DNA of 64,000 nucleotides from Mikania micrantha (GCA_009363875.1 CM018694.1:2728001-2792000); one strand, 5' to 3'. Positions 1 to 12,678 are shown, counted from the first letter of the stretch. The notes: a model not told the origin generated them from the letters alone. Translations and numbers: made by a program.

Positions 1-194
1 CTTGTGGGCTTCACGTTGGGCCGAATGCACATAAGTGGGACGATTAACTGGCCATGGGCCGAATATGTTGGGCTTCTGGTGCCATGGCCGAGGGTTTTAC
101 TGGGCCAGCTAAACAGCCTCATGGTTTCATAAAACTTGTGGGCCTGGACAATTGAAGTTGGCCGGTTAATGCTTCTGCATGGAGCCATGGAATA

Positions 195-700
195 GAATAA
201 AATAGGATAGCTGGGTGTGGGTTCCAGCGAACCTTTGGGTTCCTTGAGATCAGAATGGTTCGGCACTATTTCATCATTCAAAGTTCGTTGATGCTACAGC
301 CTAAGGTTCGTCTCCCAGAGTGAAGGGTTCGGCAAGGATGTATGGTTCGACTAGGGTTCGTGACTTCCATGGGTTCGCCACTGAGCATGCTTGGTTCGTC
401 ACAGATTCGCCTCAAAGGTGCGGGGGTTCGTGACCAGAGCTGTAGTAGGGTTCGGTGGTGGTTGCCAAAGGTTCGGCTGATGGGGTTAGGTTCGTGAGTT
501 AGCCACGCGAACCAGTAGGGTTCGCCCATGCCCACCGGTTCGTTCCCCTTCTCTTTGACGAATCTGTGCTCGGGTGGCACCATAATCAGGTCCCGATCTG
601 GTTTCCAAGACATACTCATGAAGTTGATAGTTGCAGCAAGTTTCCTTGTGGTCTCATGGTTCCAATGGAAGGGCGGTTGATTAGTTAGTGAGGTGGTTCG
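195..700 (-). repeat. CGAACC motif array in T1 LTR
   Basis: About twenty copies of GGTTCG on the plus strand (CGAACC in element orientation) spaced irregularly, often 20-35 bp apart. They lie 300-800 bp downstream of the LTR TATA box, so in the transcribed leader. A second copy is in the 5' LTR at 34455-34950. The array creates fortuitous open frames on the minus strand that should not be read as genes. Confidence 0.8.
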
Positions 701-978
701 GACATGGTGCATCAAGACCGAAATGAAAACCCTATTTTCAGTGGTTTTCTTTGACTCATACCTCGAATGTGGCTGGCTAACAGCTTAGATCCGTTGTACT
801 TTCTTGTAGAGGAGATCAAGGGCTTCGCGTGGGCGCAAGAATCACTCAAATCGGTTAAGAAACGAGCAAGATACACGGTTTTGAAGGTGGTTTGGTGATG
901 GTGAAGATGGTGGCCGGATTTTGAGAAGGAGAGAGAGGATGAAGATGATAAAATGAGAAAACACTCTCATTTCAGGGT

Positions 979-986
979 TTTTATAC
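979..986 (-). promoter_or_regulatory. TATA box of T1 3' LTR
   Basis: TATAAAAA on the minus strand, about 780 bp into the LTR, followed in element orientation by a C/T-rich patch (minus strand of 920-960). The same context occurs in the 5' LTR near 35214-35221. By position it is the likely LTR promoter; no transcript evidence is available here. Confidence 0.6.
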
Positions 987-1769
987 TACGGGTGGTGTTC
1001 GGGTTTATTTCGGTAGCTCGGTTCGCGTTTTTGTCGCGTAACCGGAAAGTTACGCGTAATTAATTGTAATAAATAAAAGAAAGTTATTTTTAACTATTTG
1101 ATGAGTTTCAAAATTGTAAAATGTTAAATATTTTATTTTTATTAAATTTATTATCGTTCGCGTCGTGTTTCGTTTTCGTTCCGTCGAATCGCGTCACCAT
1201 CGCGCGTATTCGTTCGAATCGTCATTCGAACAAACACGACGATGGTTTTGCTTTCCGACTTTTGTTTTCTACTTGCCAGTCATCATTTCAGAACGTTAAA
1301 CTCACAGATATGTTTGTGTGAATCGTCACCCACGCAAACACACTGTCAGTTCGTTATTCTGAAACGACACTGTGTTATTGTTTGAATTGTGTTTCCTCAC
1401 TGTCGGACTCAACTAAACATCCTGATTTCACATAGTTTTCACATTGAATTGTCAGCCATCTGATTCCTGTCATCTATGGATATCAGATCGCAACCGATTT
1501 GTTTCTGTTAACTGTTTGAACATTGTTGTTTCTCATGATCTGTTGTGTTAATTGTACTTAAGTTTTCACTTAAATACACACAACTAAAGTATCAAATGTA
1601 CGTTGTACTTACTAGATCTAAGTTTACACAAAAATACGTACAACGATTTCTTGCATTTATGATTCTATTAATACAAATACTGTTTACAATCACATATGTA
1701 CACATAGTTACTATTTGCAAGTACACATACCGTACGGACTTGCCGGTCGATCAGGCACTAGTTGTCACA

Positions 1770-1780
1770 GTCTCCCCTTG
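1770..1780 (-). other. Polypurine tract of T1
   Basis: In element orientation AAGGGGAGAC lies directly before the 3' LTR start. It would prime plus-strand DNA synthesis. The same sequence precedes the T2 3' LTR. Confidence 0.85.
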
Positions 1781-1823
1781 TTAGAGAAATTTCGTCCTGA
1801 AATTTAAGCATAAAGGTCGGGCT

Positions 1824-3715
1824 TTACTTCTCGAACAGGTGGGGATACTTGGCTTTCATGTTGTCCTCGTGCTCCCAAGGAAATTCTGGTCCACGCTTGG
1901 AGTTCCATCGAACCTTTACAATAGGGATACGGCTACGTTTCAATTTCTTAACTTCACGTTCCATAATCTCTACAGGTTCTTCAATGAAGTGTAGTTGCTC
2001 ATCGACTTGTATCTCTTCCAATGGTATGATCAATGATTCGTCTGCTAAGCACCTTTTGAGATTTGATACATGAAATACATCGTGTACTCCACTGAGCTCA
2101 TCACGGAGTCTGAGTCTGTATGCCCCAGGACCTATGCATTGAGTAATCTCAAATGGTCCGACATACCTAGGTGCTAGCTTGCCCTTAGCCCCAAAACGAA
2201 CTACGCCTTTCCATGGGGACACTTTCAACATGACTCGGTCACCCACATCGAATTCCAAAGGCTTGCGCCTTTTGTCTGCGTAATTCTTTAGGCGGCTACG
2301 TGTTGCTTGCAATCGTTGTTGTATCTGGGCTATCTTATCAGTAGTTTCCTGAATAAGTTCAGGCCCAGTGATTCTGTTGTCTCCCACTCCGGCCCAACAA
2401 ATTGGAGACCGACATTTTCTACCGTATAGTGCTTCAAAAGGAGCACATCCGATGTTGCTATGGTAGCTATTGTTGTAGGAGAACTCAATGAGAGGTAAGT
2501 GTGTGTCCCAGCTTCCACCGAAGTCTAGGATGCATGTTCTCAACATATCCTCTAGGGTTTGAATGGTGCGTTCGCTTTGTCCATCTGTTTGTGGATGATA
2601 AGCGGTGCTCAAGTTAACACTTGTCCCTAGAGATTGTTGCAATGATTGCCAGAACCGCGAAGTAAATCGACTGTCCCGGTCAGAAATAATAGACAATGGC
2701 ACACCGTGCCTTACTACTATTTCATCGATGTATAGTCTCGCTAGTTTCTCCATCTTGTATGTCTCTCTGATCGGCAAGAAATGTGCGGACTTGGTCAATC
2801 GATCAATGATGACCCAAATAGAATCATATCCGCTGGAAGTGCGGGGCAGCTTGGTAATGAAATCCATAGCTATTTGCTCCCACTTCCATTGTGGTATCTC
2901 CGGTTGTTCCAGCAAACCCGAAGGTTTCTGATGTTCTGCTTTGACCTTGGCACATGTGATGCATTTGCCAACATAAGTGGCAACATCTTTCTTCATGCCC
3001 GGCCACCAATAAAATGACCTAAGATCTTGGTACATCTTATCGGCACCAGGATGAATTGAATAACGTGTCTTGTGTGCCTCGTCAAGTATAAGTGTCCGAA
3101 GTTCATCTACTGCTGGAATCCAGACATGATCCAGATAATAGATAACTCCATCTTGTTTTGTCTTGAAATGTTTCTCGGCTCCACAATCAAGCTCGCGTTT
3201 CAGATTGTCTCTTGCCACTGCCTCTTGTTGTACTTGTAGAATGTGATCTCTCAAACTTCTTTGCACAGTCATTCCCATTGCGCGAACGCGTAAGGGTTTG
3301 ACTCTTTCTTTCCGGCTCAAAGCATCTGCAACTACATTTGCTTTGCCCGGATGGTATTTGATCACACAATCGTAATCGTTCAGGAGCTCAACCCAACGTC
3401 TCTGTCTCATGTTAAGCTCCTTCTGATCAAATATATGTTGTAAGCTCTTGTGATCCGTGAAGATGGTGCATTTGGTACCATAAAGGTAGTGTCTCCAAAT
3501 CTTTAATGCAAAGACAACAGCTCCCAGTTCGAGTCGTGTGTCGTATAGTTTTTCTCATGTATCTTTAGCTATCATTAGGCATAAGCAACGACTTTGTCTC
3601 GTTGCATCAAAACACATCCGAGTCCCTGATGGGAAGCATCACAATACACTACAAAGTCATCATTGCCTTCTGGGAGTGTTAAGATTGGTGCATTGCACAA
3701 TCTTTGTTTCAATGT
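1824..3715 (-). pseudogene. T1 pol: RNase H (broken), integrase, chromodomain-like tail
   Basis: An open stretch at 1824-3410 encodes the end of RNase H, the integrase and the C-terminal tail. The integrase has an HHCC zinc finger (CITC pair near 2945) and catalytic DDE regions in the contexts MDFITKLP, SDRDSRF and the glutamate of QSERTIQTL. A GPY/F-like module (VGPFEI) follows. The last ~60 residues (EPVEIMEREVKKLK to KAKYPHLF) resemble a Tekay-type chromodomain, which in chromoviruses is thought to direct integration to heterochromatin. RNase H is disrupted. A TAG at 3716-3718 closes the RT frame, and near 3540-3590 a small deletion or frameshift removes part of the domain before the TDHKSLQHIF motif. 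Not translatable as one protein. Confidence 0.88.
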
Positions 3716-4741
3716 CTAGAATGCTTCTTCTTGTTTCTGAGGCCACACAAAAGGTTCAGACTTCTGTGTGAGCTTGGTGAGAGGCAAGGCTATCTTAGAA
3801 AAATTCGAAATGAATCTCCTGTAATAACCTGCCAATCCCAAAAATGATCGGATCTTTGTCGGTGTTGTAGGCACATCCCAGTTCTTGATTGCTTCTATCT
3901 TGGCAGGATCCAAATGAATACCATCACTGTTAATCACGTGACCCAAAAATTGAACTTCTCTTAACCAAAATTCACACTTGGAGAATTTGGCATAGAGTCG
4001 TTCTTCTTTCAGAAGCTCCAAAACTGTCTTGAGGTGTTGCTTGTGTTCCTCCTCGTTCTTTGAATAGATCAGTATATCATCAATGAAGACGATAACAAAC
4101 TGATCTAGATACGGTTTGCACACCTGGTTCATCAAATCCATGAACACAGCCGGTGCGTTCGTCAATCCGAATGGCATCACCATGAATTCGTAATGACCAT
4201 ATCGGGTACGAAAGGCCGTCTTTGGTATGTCTTCCTCTTGTATCCGGAGCTGATGATAACCTGATCTCAGGTCTATCTTTGAAAAGTACTGTGCTCCCTG
4301 TAACTGATCAAACAAATCACCAATCCTCGGCAACGGGTACCGATTTTTGATGGTGAGCTTGTTGAGTTCTCGATAATCTATGCACATTCTGAAAGTTCCA
4401 TCCTTCTTTTTCACAAAAAGAACCGGAGCTCCCCACGGTGAAAGGCTCGGTCGGATGAATCCTTTATCTAGTAACTCTTGTAACTGATTAGACAGCTCCT
4501 GCATCTCTGATGGAGCAAGTCTATAAGGAGACTTAGCTACAGGAGTTGCTCCCGGAATCAAATCGATTCGGAACTGCACCGATCTCTCGGGTGGCAATCC
4601 CGGTAAGTCATCCGGAAATACTTCTGCAAAGTCTCTCACAACTGGTACATCTTGAATCTTGATCACCTTCTTGTCTTTCTGAATCATGTGAGCTAGAAAT
4701 GCAACGCGTTTTTTCGTAAGTACTTGCGAGCCTTCATGCAC
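3716..4741 (-). pseudogene. T1 pol: reverse transcriptase
   Basis: About 340 residues of Ty3/Gypsy reverse transcriptase. Visible blocks are the DLPGLPPERSVQFRIDL entry segment, FVKKKDGTFRMCIDYRELN, YFSKIDLRSGYHQLRI, MPFGLTNAP and the catalytic FIDDILIYS (near 4070-4090), then the thumb up to the connection. The domain itself looks intact. It is joined to the protease frame by a frameshift at a homopolymer (plus-strand TTTTTT near 4710) and ends at an in-frame TAG where a glutamine is usual. Confidence 0.92.
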
Positions 4742-5910
4742 GATATTATCTTGACACTGCGTTTCGCTTGGTCTCCACGAATCTCCAAGACCTCATTGTT
4801 CTCCATTGGAATGCGTAGTAGTTTATCGGAACAAATGAACTCAACTCGGTTAAGAGATAGCCAATCCATTCCGATGATGATGTCGAAACTACCCAACTCC
4901 ATCGGTATCAAGTCGATGGAAAACGTGAGATCGCCAAGTGTTAGTGGGCAATTCCTAAATATGGTGTCTACTATGATCTGTTTGCCGTTTGCTATCTCAA
5001 TAGTGTAAGGGGAGTCTAACAATTCCTTAACATAATTAAGATGGCATGCAAAGTTGGATGAGATGAAACTCTGATCCGCACCAGTGTCAAATAATATGGA
5101 TGCATAGAAGTCAGATAAGAGAAATGTACCCGTAATAACATTCGGGTCCTGTCGTGCGGCAGCAGCTCCTATCTGAAAAGCTCGTCCTCTTGGTGCTTCA
5201 GCCCTTTGTTGGTTTCTCTTGGGACAATCCTGAGAGAAGTGTCCAGGCTCGCCATAGTTGTAGCAAGACCTAGGATCTGCAGCAGCAGCAGTGGTAGTAG
5301 CTGCATTGTTGTTTCTGTTTGGAGCTCCCGTGCTCCTGCAGCGGTTTGCCCAATGGCCAAACTTTCCACAGTTGGTGCATTGCATGCACTGAGTGTTTGG
5401 CGCGTGATGATACTGGCAAGTGTTGCACAAAGGTGTAGTGCCAGTGTAGGGCTTCCTGACTTGCAGTGGTGGTGGCTGGTTAAGCATTGGGGTTTGTGTA
5501 GTAGCAGCAAAGTTTCTGGTTACTTTTTGTTTCTTAATCGGACGTTTATCCGACTTCCTTGATGTTCCAACCTTGTTTGTTTCAGCCTCCTTCTTGAAAT
5601 GACCAGAAGCAACCATCATATCTGTCAGGGATGCTGACAGGGTAACAGCTAACTCCATGGTAGTGGGGTGGGCAGAAATCACATGTCCCCGGATGCTGGG
5701 CGGTAATCCACCAATGTACCGCTCTATCCTCTTCTCTAGGGTCGGCACCACATCAGGTGCCAAAGTGGCCAACTCATGAAATCTTGTGGTGTAGGCCAGA
5801 TGCCCACCACCAATCATCTCCAGGTTGAGCAGTTCAGTTTCAACCTTTTTCAGTTCGTTTCTTGGGCAAAACTCTGCCCTCAACATCGCCTTGAAGTCAT
5901 TCCAAAGCAT
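4693..5910 (-). pseudogene. T1 gag C-terminus, nucleocapsid and protease
   Basis: The upstream part is the retrotransposon-gag domain (FCPRNELKKVETELLNLEM). A basic segment (KSDKRPIKKQKV) and the nucleocapsid follow. The nucleocapsid has one Cys/His-rich module (PLCNTCQYHHAPNTQC, then CTNCGKFGHWANRC) and a second knuckle, CYNYGEPGHFSQDC, whose second cysteine is now tyrosine. The aspartic protease follows with active site LFDTGADQS (near 5075-5100) and the flap/IIGMDWL region. The frame ends about 40 bp into the RT frame, marking a frameshift. Confidence 0.9.
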
Positions 5911-5955
5911 AGCCTGGGCCTCATCCCGGCCTCTGATTGAAACCTGAGCGTTCCA

Positions 5956-6408
5956 CTAAGTCAACGCTCTCTTGTGAAATGACCCCGCAGCATACTTGAC
6001 TCTTTTCTGTTCAGGACAGCCACTGATGTCAAGGGTAGTCTCTATCTTCTCGATCCACTGGATCAATCCGACGGCACCCTCACTGCCACTAAAGCTAGGT
6101 GGCTTGCAGCCCACAAAGTTCTTGTAGGCATAGTCCTGATTTTGCCTGGTGTTACCACTGCCCTCTCCAGATGAGTTGGCAACGTTGTTGCTGTTGTTGT
6201 TGATTTGGTTCATCATCTCTGGGATTACATCCCTCAGCTGGCCATTCAGAAGAGTGGCCAATGCCACAGTAACGGGATCCAGCTGATAAACCGGTGGTGG
6301 TGTAGGTGGAGGTGGTTATGTAGGAGAGTCTGGCGGTGTGGGTGTCGAAGAGTGCGGAGCTGAACCTTGAGTCAGCGGTAACAGAGGTGGTTGTCTTCTT
6401 GGCGGCAT
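5956..6408 (-). pseudogene. T1 gag N-terminus
   Basis: The start codon is taken at 6408-6406, giving MPPRRQPP, because T2 begins its gag remnant with a matching MSPRRQPS. A TAA at 6316-6318 and a TAG at 5956-5958 (where tryptophan is expected before NAQVS) break the frame. The middle part contains the capsid-side segment LLNGQLRDVIPEMMNQ and WIEKIETTLDISGCPE, typical of Ty3/Gypsy gag. Confidence 0.82.
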
Positions 6409-6563
6409 TCTGATCATAACCGAAAGAAAATCGGTTAGTGCAATGATCAGACGCAGAAGAGATATGCAAATAGAATCCTAAGTCACATGATCTCTATATG
6501 AGGGTCCCTAGGTTATAGTATAGGCCAAACCGTTCAAGTAATATGACCTATATTTCTTTATAA

Positions 6564-6580
6564 CCATGGCTCTGATACCA
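6564..6580 (-). other. Primer binding site of T1
   Basis: Element orientation reads TGGTATCAGAGCCATGG, complementary to the 3' end of initiator Met-tRNA. It begins three bases inside the 5' LTR end at 6584. Confidence 0.9.
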
Positions 6581-6583
6581 ATC

Positions 6584-8203
6584 TGTCACACCCCAGGCCG
6601 GCGGGAACGGATCTTGTTTTCCCGTCGGGCGGAAAGTTCCCGGGGAGCAATATCATGAGTGATAATAATTGATCAGATTGTTTACATAGCACATGAGATA
6701 TAAATGAGAAATGCTAACATGACATGAAATAGAATTACAAAGTTAAATTACATTGATCCATCATAATTTAACCAAGTAACTCTAATCAAAAGAATCAATG
6801 AGTTTATATCTTGTATCTGTACAAGATATACAAAAGTGATTCAATGTTCTGTCATCCCAAAAGTATGCAATCAAAAGTAAGCTAGGTCTTCTAAAAGTCC
6901 ACTAGCTAGTCCTTGCATAATAGTAGCTACACTTGTTCATCACCTGAGAAAACATGTATTTAAACAAAGTCAACACTAGGTTGGTGAGTTCATAAGTAAG
7001 TTAATTGAAAACCTTGAATCATTCACATGCACAATCACAACGTATATTTTGTTACTTGTATGTCGTTTGTTCACTTGTTCACCCAATGGCTTCTCAATAG
7101 TTATATTTACAAGTAATATATCTTCCTAATAGTGATGCTTATATATAGGGCATATGTAAGGGAACTAAGCCCTAGCCAACATCCCACCACATCACTACTA
7201 GAACTCCATACCACTTGCAATACAACTACTGATTTTCCATTCCCAATCCAATGTCTATGTCATTCTTGAATCATCTGTGATAACTTGTATAGAATAATTT
7301 AATGAGATAATGGCAGTTATCGAACCGAAGTTTAGATAACCATTAGAAGTTAAGGATATTAGATTTATCAAATCTGTTCCTTATATTATTCTATAGTTTC
7401 TGGGGTTAACTGTTATTTCACTTTTAAAAATTAAAAGTGTTAATTAACCACTTGCAACTTGTTCTTGAACCATAGTGCATAGAGCCTAAAAGGAATCCAT
7501 TGAAATCCTCACGTAATCAGATTTCAATGCATCCGATTTACCTCTACCACTTTGTATGTCTAGCGTCCTCAACGAAATCTATTACTAGTAGTGTAACATG
7601 AGAGAAGATCACTTTCTCAACCTACAAGTCGATAGAGTGTCCGCTGGATTAATTACTTATCACTGTAGATTAATATCACCATGTGTCGCTTACCAGAACC
7701 TGACTTGAAGTCGCCCTGTCACCGGTCATACGTTACCGGCCAATGAATCAATACGATCAACATACTAGCCCTACAAGCTAGAGGTTTGTCAAACTTATGG
7801 TACCACTATGCTATCGTCGGTTTAGTCACGTCAAACAAACTGGTCAGCGAATTAAAGGGGCTTACATGATCAACTTGTACAATTTGGCACATGATTGAAG
7901 TGATATAATACAATAGGTCAATAGTAACTAATTGTAATTGTATACACTTGAATTATTGTTCTCATTGTCATATGTTCTCCTTGTTATTAACAAAGTTAAA
8001 TAAGAACTAGTCTTATTACATTATGTTAATTGTTTGAGTGAATGATGTTGTTATCATGAAGTTACATTATCATGATTATCATTCCTTGTTCCTTGTTCTC
8101 TTGTAATAAGTATTGAGTTGTAAAGCTAAGTGTTATAAGAACTAGTCTTATTACACTTACTTAACTCTTGTATTGAATGATGTAATAAAGATGCGTTATC
8201 TTT
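6584..8203 (-). mobile_element. T1 5' LTR, segment 1
   Basis: The 3' part of the T1 5' LTR in reverse, starting TGTCACACCCCAGGCCGGCGGG. It contains the conserved CTTATATATAGGGCAT palindrome-like motif near 7137. T2 interrupts it at 8204 with target site TCTTT, and it resumes at 20398. Confidence 0.88.
8199..8203. repeat. TSD of T2 (TCTTT), partner at 20393-20397
   Basis: TCTTT directly precedes the TG of the T2 5' LTR and directly follows the CA of its 3' LTR. This fixes both ends of T2 and shows that the two LTRs belong to one insertion. Confidence 0.95.
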
Positions 8204-8960
8204 TGTAACAACAGTGCCGAAACCGGTGCCGGAACAGTGATCGCAACAGTAGCACAAACAGTAAATAGACACAAACTATACACATTCCATTCTATTTCAT
8301 GTTCATATCGATAGTCAAAGTCATTTCACATTATCAAACAACAGATCCATAAACATTTAGCAGAAACTAAGTACAGAACAATGGTTCTTGAGTCAGGTAG
8401 TTATCTGGCGACCCTGAACCATCATGGGTTTATTTGTTAGGATCTATTAGGATAGCACGTATGTGAGGATAAACAAAACAAAACAATAACAGTTATTGTT
8501 ACAGAATGCTAAACCGATGAACTATTCGTATAGGTGACGATCTGCACCAATAGATCTGACAGTTTAACGGTCTGAAACGATGATTGTAAAGTAGACAACA
8601 AAAATCATAAAGTGAAACGTACGATCGTGTTCGTGCAGTTAGCGCTCTGTACGAAGACGCGCGTAAGTGACGTTTTCTGACGAAACGAAACTAAAGACGA
8701 TTCGAACGATAATAAAGATAAGGCAATAAAATCTTTCCTGTTTTACAATTTTGAAACTCATCAGAATTAAATTAAAACGAAATCGCTTTATCTTAAGCGC
8801 GTAAAAATAATAATATTTAAAACCTTTCTATAAATAATCACCCTCTTAATATTTAAAATAAAGTTCTTCCTAATTGATTACGTAATTACACGAGCTACGA
8901 TCCGGAAACGCGATGAAAACGCGAACCGAGCAACCGAAACAAACCCGAATACCCTCGGGG

Positions 8961-9051
8961 TATTTAAAGTCTCAAATGAGACTTTCATCTCATTTTTACA
9001 CACCTCTCTCTCTCTAGCACTCTCTCCCGTCATCTCTCTCTCTCTAAAGTT
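8961..9051 (+). promoter_or_regulatory. T2 LTR core promoter: TATA-like box and CT patch
   Basis: TATTTAAA (8961-8968) is followed 40-80 bp later by two CT-repeat stretches (from 9004 and 9034), a plant core-promoter layout. The 3' LTR copy is at 16704-16800 with one CT unit more. In T1 and the 39140 and 42271 LTRs a TATAAAA box with a CT patch occupies the equivalent position. Confidence 0.6.
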
Positions 9052-9360
9052 TTTCATCTTTAACCTTCAAGATCTCACTCGTTTGGAGACGAAATCGGGC
9101 GTTCTTGGTGTCCACGCGTAGCTAGGAACGAGCTCTACATGGAAGTACAACCGATCTGGAGTTTTACCCGGCCAATTTTGAGGCATGGAAGCTTTAATTT
9201 TCGTGAAAATAGGGTTTTCTAGTTTTTCACACACACCTACACACGACCGGTGTAAAATCCATCTTTACACTCACACCCGACACCTTTTAGTGGTTCGTTC
9301 GCATCACAACACATTAGAACAGCCATGCAATGAGTTCCACAAGTCGAGGAGGATGAGCTG

Positions 9361-9850
9361 ATGAAGACGAACCATACAGGTTCGTTTGAACCATTTTCGG
9401 CCGAGCCTTTTTACCCAGGTAACAGCCAAACCTTCGGCTACAAGCTTTCCATAGCCGAACCTTGTGTGACAACAACCCTAGGCGAACCCCATCATATTGG
9501 CCGAACCTTGGTCTTGCATGGTCACGAACCTAGTTTCAGCCACTGGAGGAACTATAAAGACACGAACCCTATTGAGGAACTGCCGAACCCTAGGACACTG
9601 CAACAAACCTGTTGCCATAAACCTGGCAGCCGAACCCTAAGGTGGCGAGTCTTGTCGAACAGCCTTCTCCGAACCCGGTTGGCGAACCTAGGGATCACTT
9701 GAGCCGAACCATTGCACGAACAAATGACCAGGGCCGAACCTTTCCCTCAACGAGCCTATATGATGCCAACTAATGATCACAGCCGAACCCCACTAGTCCT
9801 AAACTATTGGCCGAACCTATCCCTCATTCCCCAAAGGTTCGCTGTCCAAT
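9361..9850 (+). repeat. CGAACC motif array in T2 5' LTR
   Basis: About twenty copies of (GC)CGAACC, often extended to CGAACCCTAGG-like forms, in the same orientation relative to the element as in T1. It starts about 400 bp after the TATA-like box. The same array is at 17106-17600 in the 3' LTR. Confidence 0.8.
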
Positions 9851-11126
9851 GTAGTCACTCTAGCATATCTCGGCCAAATGACATTTGGCCATGGTCACTA
9901 GCCGGCCCAAGTGTCTACCGGCCCAACCCAAATTTTTTAACCCATTCGGCCCAATGTTCTAACCGGCCAATTGCCATGTTGGCCCAATAGACCATGGTCC
10001 TGGTTAACCGGCCCAAACACTTGACTTAAACCATACACATTGAATTCGGTCGACGACAACACACGGGCTCATGATTAACTTAAGTGGGTCACACACACAC
10101 ACATACCCGGCCCAAATGGGTAGGCCCACATACAAACTTCTGGTCCATAAACGATTTCATTAGGCCTACGAGCCTTGGATGAGGACATTTTGACAATCAC
10201 ACGAAACTATAACTTTTAAAAGATAACGTGTGCATGCATGGGAATATATCTCATGTGTGTGTGCATGGATCCATCTTGCATGGGTAAGTGGAAATGTTGG
10301 GGTTACATGGCAATCACACAAATGGTTGTGATCAAATCACTTACATTTAAACTCTAAGAAAATCTATACAATCTTACAACTAACCTAAATGATTTACATG
10401 AATTATTTGGGCTTAGTTAATCAACACGTTGAGCATGCATCGTTGAACACATAAAGTCTAATAATGGGCCCAAGAACGGCCTAACGGGTTTAATATAAGC
10501 CCATCATGTTAATTGCACTTTTCTTAAATTAGTTATGCTTTTCATAAAAAGAAATGTAATTATAAACCTTATTAATATAATTAAATGATTTTTCCTAAAT
10601 AAATTATTTACTTGAAAGGTAATAAATTGAAAATGTTTTACTTAAATACTTTAAATGATTAATGTGGGATTTGGGTTACTAATGGGTAATTGTTTAACTT
10701 AGATAGAAGAAATTCTAGAAACACACTAGTAATCTAAGACACATAGTTGCACACCGAGATCAAACCATAGATACGACAATTCCCGTATGTACTTATCGTA
10801 TTCGAATTCTTTAAAATAACTCAGGTGCTAAAGATACTTAGGCAACAATCAAAGAGTGCGCATATGTTTTGTGGTTCATTTCACAGCAACACAGGTGAGT
10901 TCATTGTCCCTTTTCTAACATTTTTGTTTTAAAACGCGGGGCTGAGAAGCATGCGTAAACTGTTTATTAAATTGTTTACTTAAATGCTTTTAATTTTATA
11001 TGTTTACATATATAAAAATGTTATCCTAGACCATGTCTAGGAAGATTTTATGCAGGTTTACTAACTGAATTACTTATAAATTAAGTGAATAATCAGATTT
11101 AAACTAAAAGATTTCAACAGATCAAA

Positions 11127-11290
11127 ACATTTCAAAAGAATCACATCAAACATTTTGACAAAACAAGTGTGGGAGTTCAAGGAATCAAACAAAAACATTT
11201 TGACAAATCAAATGGGTGAATTCAATGAATCAAATGAAACATTTTGGTGAAACAAGTGTGGGACTTCAACAAATCAAACAAAACAATCTT
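11127..11290 (+). repeat. Short direct repeats in T2 LTR
   Basis: Three imperfect tandem copies of a ~45-55 bp unit beginning AAACATTTTGACAAA and containing CAAGTGTGGGA. The equivalent region of the 3' LTR (18870-19035) is the same, and related sequence in reverse lies at 48800-48960. Confidence 0.7.
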
Positions 11291-11819
11291 TGCAAAGACA
11301 ATATTCAATGTTCTACAAGTCAAGTGTTTGTTGAACTATGAATCAAGTGTACATTTGATCAATGAATCTAGTATTCTATGATCAACGAATCAAGTACATC
11401 TTGTAACAGAATCAGACGAATCAATAAATCATTTTCAAGGGAAAGCCTGGGAAATATCAGAGATAACATACGCCAAAAACAGACGAAACATAAAATCCTG
11501 CATTTCAAGAAGTCCTAGCTAGACCGTTTGACTTGTAGGTCGTATGTTTGAGGATATTTACAGATTCCCTAACTACTAAGTACCTAGATTGACAGACTAG
11601 TCTACTCGAGTATGACCAAAGGCCCCAATCATTAGGACTTAGATTTTATTAAATGTTTATTTATTTATTTAATTAAGCATTTATTAAACTGTTTCTACAA
11701 TTACTGTGGTTGATCACTATTGTGATGAACATAAGGAATCAATATAGATTCCAAATTGTTGTATTTACAGGAACAAAGGACGGACGAATTATTGGGTTAA
11801 AGGTAGGGGTAAAATGCTT

Positions 11820-12200
11820 AATTTTCATTAACATCAATGTCCCATGTGGATTAGTATGTGGTGGGACAGCGTCTGGGCGGGGTTGTAGCCTCCACTCAGG
11901 GGTATGCCTTATATATAAGCATACCGATCTGGATGATACATGTGATGTTAATGAGATTAAGGTTGTTACCCGAGAGTTAAACAAAGGTTTTGTGTGAACA
12001 TTTGAGTCATTGTGAACAAGAGTGTGTGTTAGGTAAAAATGCTTAATTATCATTAACAACAATGTCCTATGCGGATTAGTATGTGGTGGGATGGCGTCTG
12101 GGCGGGGTTGTAGCCTCGACTCAGGGGTATGCCCTATACATAAGCATACCGATCTGAATGATACATGTGGTGTTAATGAGGTTAGGATCTTTACCCAAAG
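11820..12200 (+). repeat. 225-bp tandem duplication with TATA palindrome in T2 LTR
   Basis: The block containing TTAGTATGTGGTGGGA and GGGGTATGCC/CTTATATATAAG/CATACC occurs twice with a 225-bp period (for example 11851 and 12076). It is also duplicated in the 3' LTR (19594 and 19819), so it predates this insertion. Other chromovirus LTRs in the window carry a single copy. Confidence 0.8.
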
Positions 12201-12661
12201 GAGGTTTCAAATCATTTTCAAATCATTTTCAAATCACTTTCAAATACTAAACTATCTGAACTCACCAACCATGTGTTGACTTTATTATTGCATGAATTCT
12301 CAGGTGACGAACAGGTCAACTGAAGAGTTATTTCATTGGATTAAGTTATCTGATAGAGGACCTAGCTTTTTGGACCTGCATATTTTGAAGCATCATTATA
12401 CAGTTTAATTTGTATATCTTGTGCAGCTACAAGATAGAAGACTTATGATGTGATGGTGGATTTACATTGTTAAATTGTAAACTTAACTGATATAATTTAA
12501 CTCTGTAATTCTCTTTTATTTTAGCAAGTTTCTCATTTATATATCATGTGCAATGCGAACAATCTGATCATTTCGATTATCACTCCCGATATCGCGCCCC
12601 GGGAACCTTCCGCCCGTCGGGGAAACCCGATCCTACCCCGCCGGCTTGGGGTGTGACAGAT

Positions 12662-12678
12662 TGGTATCAGAGCCATGG
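12662..12678 (+). other. Primer binding site of T2
   Basis: TGGTATCAGAGCCATGG three bases after the 5' LTR end, complementary to initiator Met-tRNA and identical to the T1 PBS. Confidence 0.92.

Larger units (their letters stand above)
1..1769 (-). mobile_element. T1 3' LTR, partial
   Basis: The last ~1.77 kb in window coordinates, and the first ~1.77 kb in element orientation, of the T1 3' LTR. It ends at 1769 with the inverted LTR start (TGTGACAACTAGTGCC in element orientation), directly next to the polypurine tract. It matches 34237-36003 almost base for base, which is the corresponding end of the 5' LTR. Visible substitutions are scattered (for example near 34, 80, 105 and 137), so T1 looks older than T2. 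It contains a TATA box and a CGAACC motif array. Confidence 0.9.
8204..12658 (+). mobile_element. T2 5' LTR
   Basis: Starts TGTAACAACAGTGCCG and ends GGGGTGTGACA. It contains, in order, a promoter, the CGAACC array, AT-rich sequence, short direct repeats, a 225-bp tandem duplication and a GC-rich end (CCCGATATCGCGCCCCGGG), which is shared in type with T1 and the other chromovirus LTRs here. Open frames in it are present in both LTRs and have no coding features. Confidence 0.93.

Noticed and set aside
278..715. Minus-strand open frame of 145 codons, repeated at 34514-34951
   Set aside because: It lies in the CGAACC motif array of both T1 LTRs; the frame is open because the repeated motif lacks stops. 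No domain, and its position in the LTR argues against a gene.
9361..9990. Two plus-strand open frames (113 and 92 codons), duplicated at 17106-17735
   Set aside because: Same motif array in the T2 LTRs. Conserved between the copies only because the LTRs are recent duplicates.
11710..12062. Open frames on both strands in the T2 LTR
   Set aside because: They cover the 225-bp duplication and TATA palindrome; no protein features.
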